A DNA stretch of 18,180 nt, taken from positions 112,519 through 130,698 of the forward strand of contig BCIH01000019.1 in the NCBI GenBank assembly GCA_002897115.2. Reading direction: 5' to 3'. Origin of the DNA: Prototheca cutis. Its lineage: Eukaryota; Chlorophyta; Trebouxiophyceae; Chlorellales; Chlorellaceae. Positions 15,231-18,180 of this stretch are shown one piece after another. The position numbers were made by a program, and so were the translations under genes. A model generated the notes under the pieces. That model had not been told where the DNA came from. It saw only the letters and a program-made list of their open reading frames with translations, and made no database searches. The first letter of the stretch is position 1; each line of letters opens with the position of its first letter.

Positions 15231-17834
15231 CGCGCGCTCGCGATCGCATCTGGACCACTCCCAGCTCACCCGACTGCTTATGATTTACGGTTTGCAGGCC
15301 AGACCGACCAATGTGTCCCTCTGGAAGGCAGCCTGCTGTCCAGCTGTCAGCAGGAGCTGTGAGTGGGTTCTGGGGGTCGGGGTGGCTGCGTGGCGCACAA
15401 ACCCATACAGGCGAGGCCGGCTTCCCGCCAGCTTCGGCGCCCTCCGGCGCGGGACGCGGGCTTTGCATATAACCCTGTCATCGCGTTAGGATGCCTGAAG
15501 CTGGTCGTGAAACCTGTTGAATCGAGTTTGCAATGCACAGCATGCATGTGGCGTGGACGTGCACCGGGCTTGCTGTCATATATGATGGACTCTTACTGTC
15601 ACAACGCTCCCGCATGACACCCCACATCCCCCCACCCCGACGCACACAGGAATTTCCTGCAGAAGATTTACTCCCTGGACAGCAACGGGACTGCCACGGC
15701 CGCCCAGATCAAGGAGATTCAGGACACCAAGCCCGACGGCCTCCCCACCGCGACCTGCTGCACCGACGTCACGGCCTATTGCGCCCGTGAGGAATGTGAC
15801 GATTCTCACTGCGACATTCTTTCCTTGACAAGTTTCTGTTCCGTAGACGAATCCGCAAATATGACGGCCTCGACTTGGATTGAGACGTTGGCTCGCGGGG
15901 AGGAAGGGTTGGAAGTCCTGTCAGAGGTGGTGCAGGCCCCCACCCTCAGCGGCAGGGACGCCCCACTGCAAGCAGTGAACCCCGAGGCATTCCTGCTCGT
16001 GCAAGACATCCTCAACGCTGCGTACCCCGAGCTGTACAAGACGGTGGAGGTGGAGACGGTGAGCAGGGTTTGGGTTCCCGTGGCCGCATATCCCGGAAGT
16101 CGCGATGTGTACGACGGGGTGGCATGCCCACCTGGCAGACCTTCCGGGAGCCACAACAGCATTTGTGGCATGGTAAAGGGTTGAAATCGCTGCGGCCGAT
16201 ACCTCCGGGCTCGACGACCCAAATTGCTCTGGGCCAAACCCCAGGATGCCCTAGGTTGGGATGCCATGTTAGGATGCCATGTTAGGATGNCGTGCCCTTC
16301 TGATGCCCCCAGCAGAGCCCAGCCCCGCGNAGCAACGACCAATCCAACCCCATCACCTCTTCCCTGCATGACACATGCTGCAGGTGAACAATTACTCTCT
16401 GCTGTACACATGGAAGGGCAGCGATGCGTCGCTGCAGCCCGTTCTGTTGATCAGCCACATGGACGTGGTGCCTGCCCCACCGGAGAACTGGACGCACTCT
16501 CCCTTTTCTGGCCTGATAGACGACGAATACATTTGGGGTCGGGGCACGCTGGACACCAAGGGCTCCGTGGTTGCGATTTTGGAGGCGATGGAGGAGCTAC
16601 GGCTGGCGGGCTGGACACCCGAGCGCACCGTGCTCTTTGCCGTTGGGCATGACGAAGAGAACGGCGGTCAGTATGGCGCCAAAGCGATAGCTGCCATGCT
16701 GGAAGAGCGCTACCCCAACGAGCTGGACAGTGCCCTCGACGAGGGTGGTTTCACGCTGCTCANCGGCCTGGGCCCGATGGCCGACGGCATTCTCAAGCCC
16801 GCGCGGCTGGCCATGGTGGGGACGGCCGAAAAGGGGACGGAGACGTGGGACATTGAAGTCCTGGGCACGGGCGGGCACAGCTCGCTGCCTCAGGCAGAGG
16901 GCCACAGCACCACTGCGATCATCGGAAAAATGCTCACTGCACTGGACGAGAANAACATGCCCGCAAAATTCCAGCCGCCGGCCACCGACATGTTCCGTAC
17001 GCTGCTGCCTCTCATCGACAGTCCCGAGCTCATCAAACTCATTGACGTTGCCGCCGCCTCCAACCCTGTGAGTAGTGGCAGTGGCTGTTTTTAGATTCCT
17101 TTGGTAAATGTTTTTGTTTTAGCTGTATGTGTGTGCGAGGGTGGGTGTGGATGGGTGAGTGTGTGTATGTGTGCATGTGCGCGCGTGTGCTCCCCGGTTC
17201 TTGAACAATGCTCTGGCGCCAAAGCACAAATGCAAACAAACACATGCAGGCTCCCGATGTGCGCGATCAGCTTGCGGACACGATTGCCACGGTTCCGGAG
17301 CTGAGCTACCTCGTGCGCACTGTGCACGGCGTGGTCGGGGTCAGCGCCGGGGGGTATGCACACAACGTGCTCCCTCTCTTTGGCAACGTGACGGTCAACT
17401 TCCGCACCATCCAGGGCGACACAACGGACGAGGTGGAGGCCTGGTTGCTCAAGGTGACGGCCGACCCCCTGGCCAAGGACATTTCATACACCACCCGCCC
17501 GGGGGTGATGCCGCCGTCGCTGGTCACGCCGGCCGATGGGCCCCAGTTTGGCCTGCTCCAGACTGCCGCCATGGAGACGCTGGGTGTGTCGGGTGGCCCC
17601 GACGCACTGCCGCTGTATGTCGTCCCCAACCTTATGGCTGGGGCCACCGACAGCCGCCACTACCAGGCCCTTGCACCGCGCCGCACGCTGCGCTACGAGC
17701 CCTTCGGCGTCGATGTCGATGAACTGGACCTGCTCCACGGCATCGACGAGCGCATGCGCAAGTCATCGTTCCTCAATGGCATCAAGTTCTACATCCGCTA
17801 CATCCAGCTGACCGCGGGCCCGCGCGAAGCCTGA
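14963..17834 (+). CDS. Secreted M20-family zinc carboxypeptidase (PM20D1/CPS1-like) with Cys-rich N-terminal region
   Basis: Five exons (14963-15020, 15298-15358, 15650-16058, 16384-17067, 17250-17834), all GT-AG and in phase, give 598 aa. Relatives are yeast vacuolar carboxypeptidase S and animal PM20D1, which cleave or form amide bonds of small peptides and N-acyl amino acids using two zinc ions. Residues 1-20 are a clear signal peptide (KVGLLLLAALAIVAVNG, then QTD). Residues 21-106 carry eight cysteines (25, 36, 76, 77, 84, 89, 94, 103), which is not standard for the family. The peptidase core is complete: H201 and D203 (SHMDVVPA), D233 (GRGTLDTKG), E267/E268 (GHDEENGG), D295 (LDEGG) and H541 (ATDSRHY), plus the dimerisation-domain signature AHNVLP followed by VNFRT. 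The protein is therefore probably active and secreted or vacuolar. N at 16763 (ANC codon) and N at 16953 (AAN codon) leave two residues unresolved. Confidence 0.94.
15155..15230. repeat. Two poly-G runs (G31 and G34) in intron 1 of the peptidase gene
   Basis: G31 (15155-15185), an 11-nt interruption, then G34 (15197-15230), all on the sense strand of the 277-nt intron 15021-15297. They would form very stable G-quadruplexes in the pre-mRNA and are prone to replication slippage and assembly error, so the lengths given may not be exact. They generate spurious Gly/Pro ORFs. Confidence 0.95.
16259..16289. repeat. Short tandem repeat in peptidase intron 3
   Basis: The unit AGGATGCCATGTT is repeated about 2.5 times (first copy with one mismatch, third copy cut and holding an N near 16290). 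It lies within intron 16059-16383. Confidence 0.75.
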
Positions 17835-18180
17835 GTACTGTGCGCTCGGTCAGCTGGTTTGAGCTGTCGGTGGTGGCTCATAGAGTCTCTGCGCATAATA
17901 ACCCCCAACCCCCCACCGCTCTGCTCCAGAGGCGCACACATCCCCACCCCGCTGCTCCGTTCCAGAGGCGCACACAGAGTCCTAGAGGTGATCATCATCA
18001 TCATCCGTCACCACTTGCCCCTTTGCCGATTGCAAACTCACTCATTTTCCAGAGCACATCACACAGACCTTGGTGGTTCCAGTCGCGGCGCCATGCCTGA
18101 TTTCACCTCAAAACAGCCTGAGAGCTGCATTCCTGCTCCTTCCCCCAGCTTCCCTGGCTGCCCCAAAACGTTGGACCAAA
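17835..18180. other. 3' flank of the peptidase gene with a 16-bp direct repeat
   Basis: 346 bp after the stop codon with no gene. TCCAGAGGCGCACACA occurs twice (17925-17940 and 17961-17976), 36 bp apart, inside a C-rich stretch. A short (ATC)n run follows near 17990-18005. No clear polyadenylation signal is visible; GCATAATAA near 17893-17901 is the only A/T-rich candidate. Confidence 0.5.

Noticed and set aside
15060..15489. Plus-strand Gly-rich and minus-strand Pro-rich ORFs
   Set aside because: They are translations of the poly-G runs in the peptidase's first intron.
1..18180. Bacterial features (operons, Shine-Dalgarno sites, CRISPR, IS elements, tRNA genes)
   Set aside because: All recognised genes contain spliceosomal introns. 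No regularly spaced repeats, transposase motifs or tRNA-like sequences were found on either strand.

Overview
This window is nuclear DNA from a photosynthetic (or at least plastid-bearing) eukaryotic alga. The reasons are spliceosomal introns in every recognisable gene, GC-rich exons, microsatellites and long homopolymers inside introns, and a nucleus-encoded plastid-type elongation factor G with a presequence. That presequence has no strong signal peptide in front, which fits a primary rather than a complex plastid (inference). I could not place the lineage more closely. A few isolated N bases show unresolved assembly positions.

Layout. Bases 1-242 may be the 3' end of a plus-strand gene, followed by about 1.4 kb with nothing I can support. 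Two minus-strand genes follow. The one at 3738-1616 has six exons (419 aa) and encodes a type II membrane glycosyltransferase of the MGAT4/GT54 family. The one at about 5465-4067 has five proposed exons (about 299 aa) and I do not recognise its product. A 276-bp divergent intergenic region separates it from the plus-strand plastid EF-G gene (5742-10952, 18 exons, 791 aa). Next on the plus strand come an uncharacterised protein with a possible N-terminal membrane anchor (11438-12422, three exons, 210 aa), the LSM8 subunit of the U6 snRNP ring (12919-13721, four exons, 98 aa) and a secreted M20-family zinc carboxypeptidase of the PM20D1/CPS1 type (14963-17834, five exons, 598 aa). The peptidase carries an unusual N-terminal region with eight cysteines.

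The gene models come from exon-by-exon splicing with codon phase checked at every junction. They are strong for EF-G, LSM8 and the peptidase, good for the glycosyltransferase, and weaker for the two unknowns. The genes do not form an operon or a shared pathway: they cover plastid translation, pre-mRNA splicing, Golgi glycosylation and secreted or endomembrane peptide hydrolysis.

Points of most interest are the animal-type N-glycan branching family in an alga, two GC-AG introns in one gene, a recurring intron motif where a T-run meets a G-run (or a C-run meets an A-run), two poly-G runs of more than 30 bases in the peptidase's first intron, and an in-frame 60-nt intron-like segment inside the peptidase's Cys-rich region. 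I found no CRISPR array, RNA gene, transposon ORF or clearly new multi-gene system.
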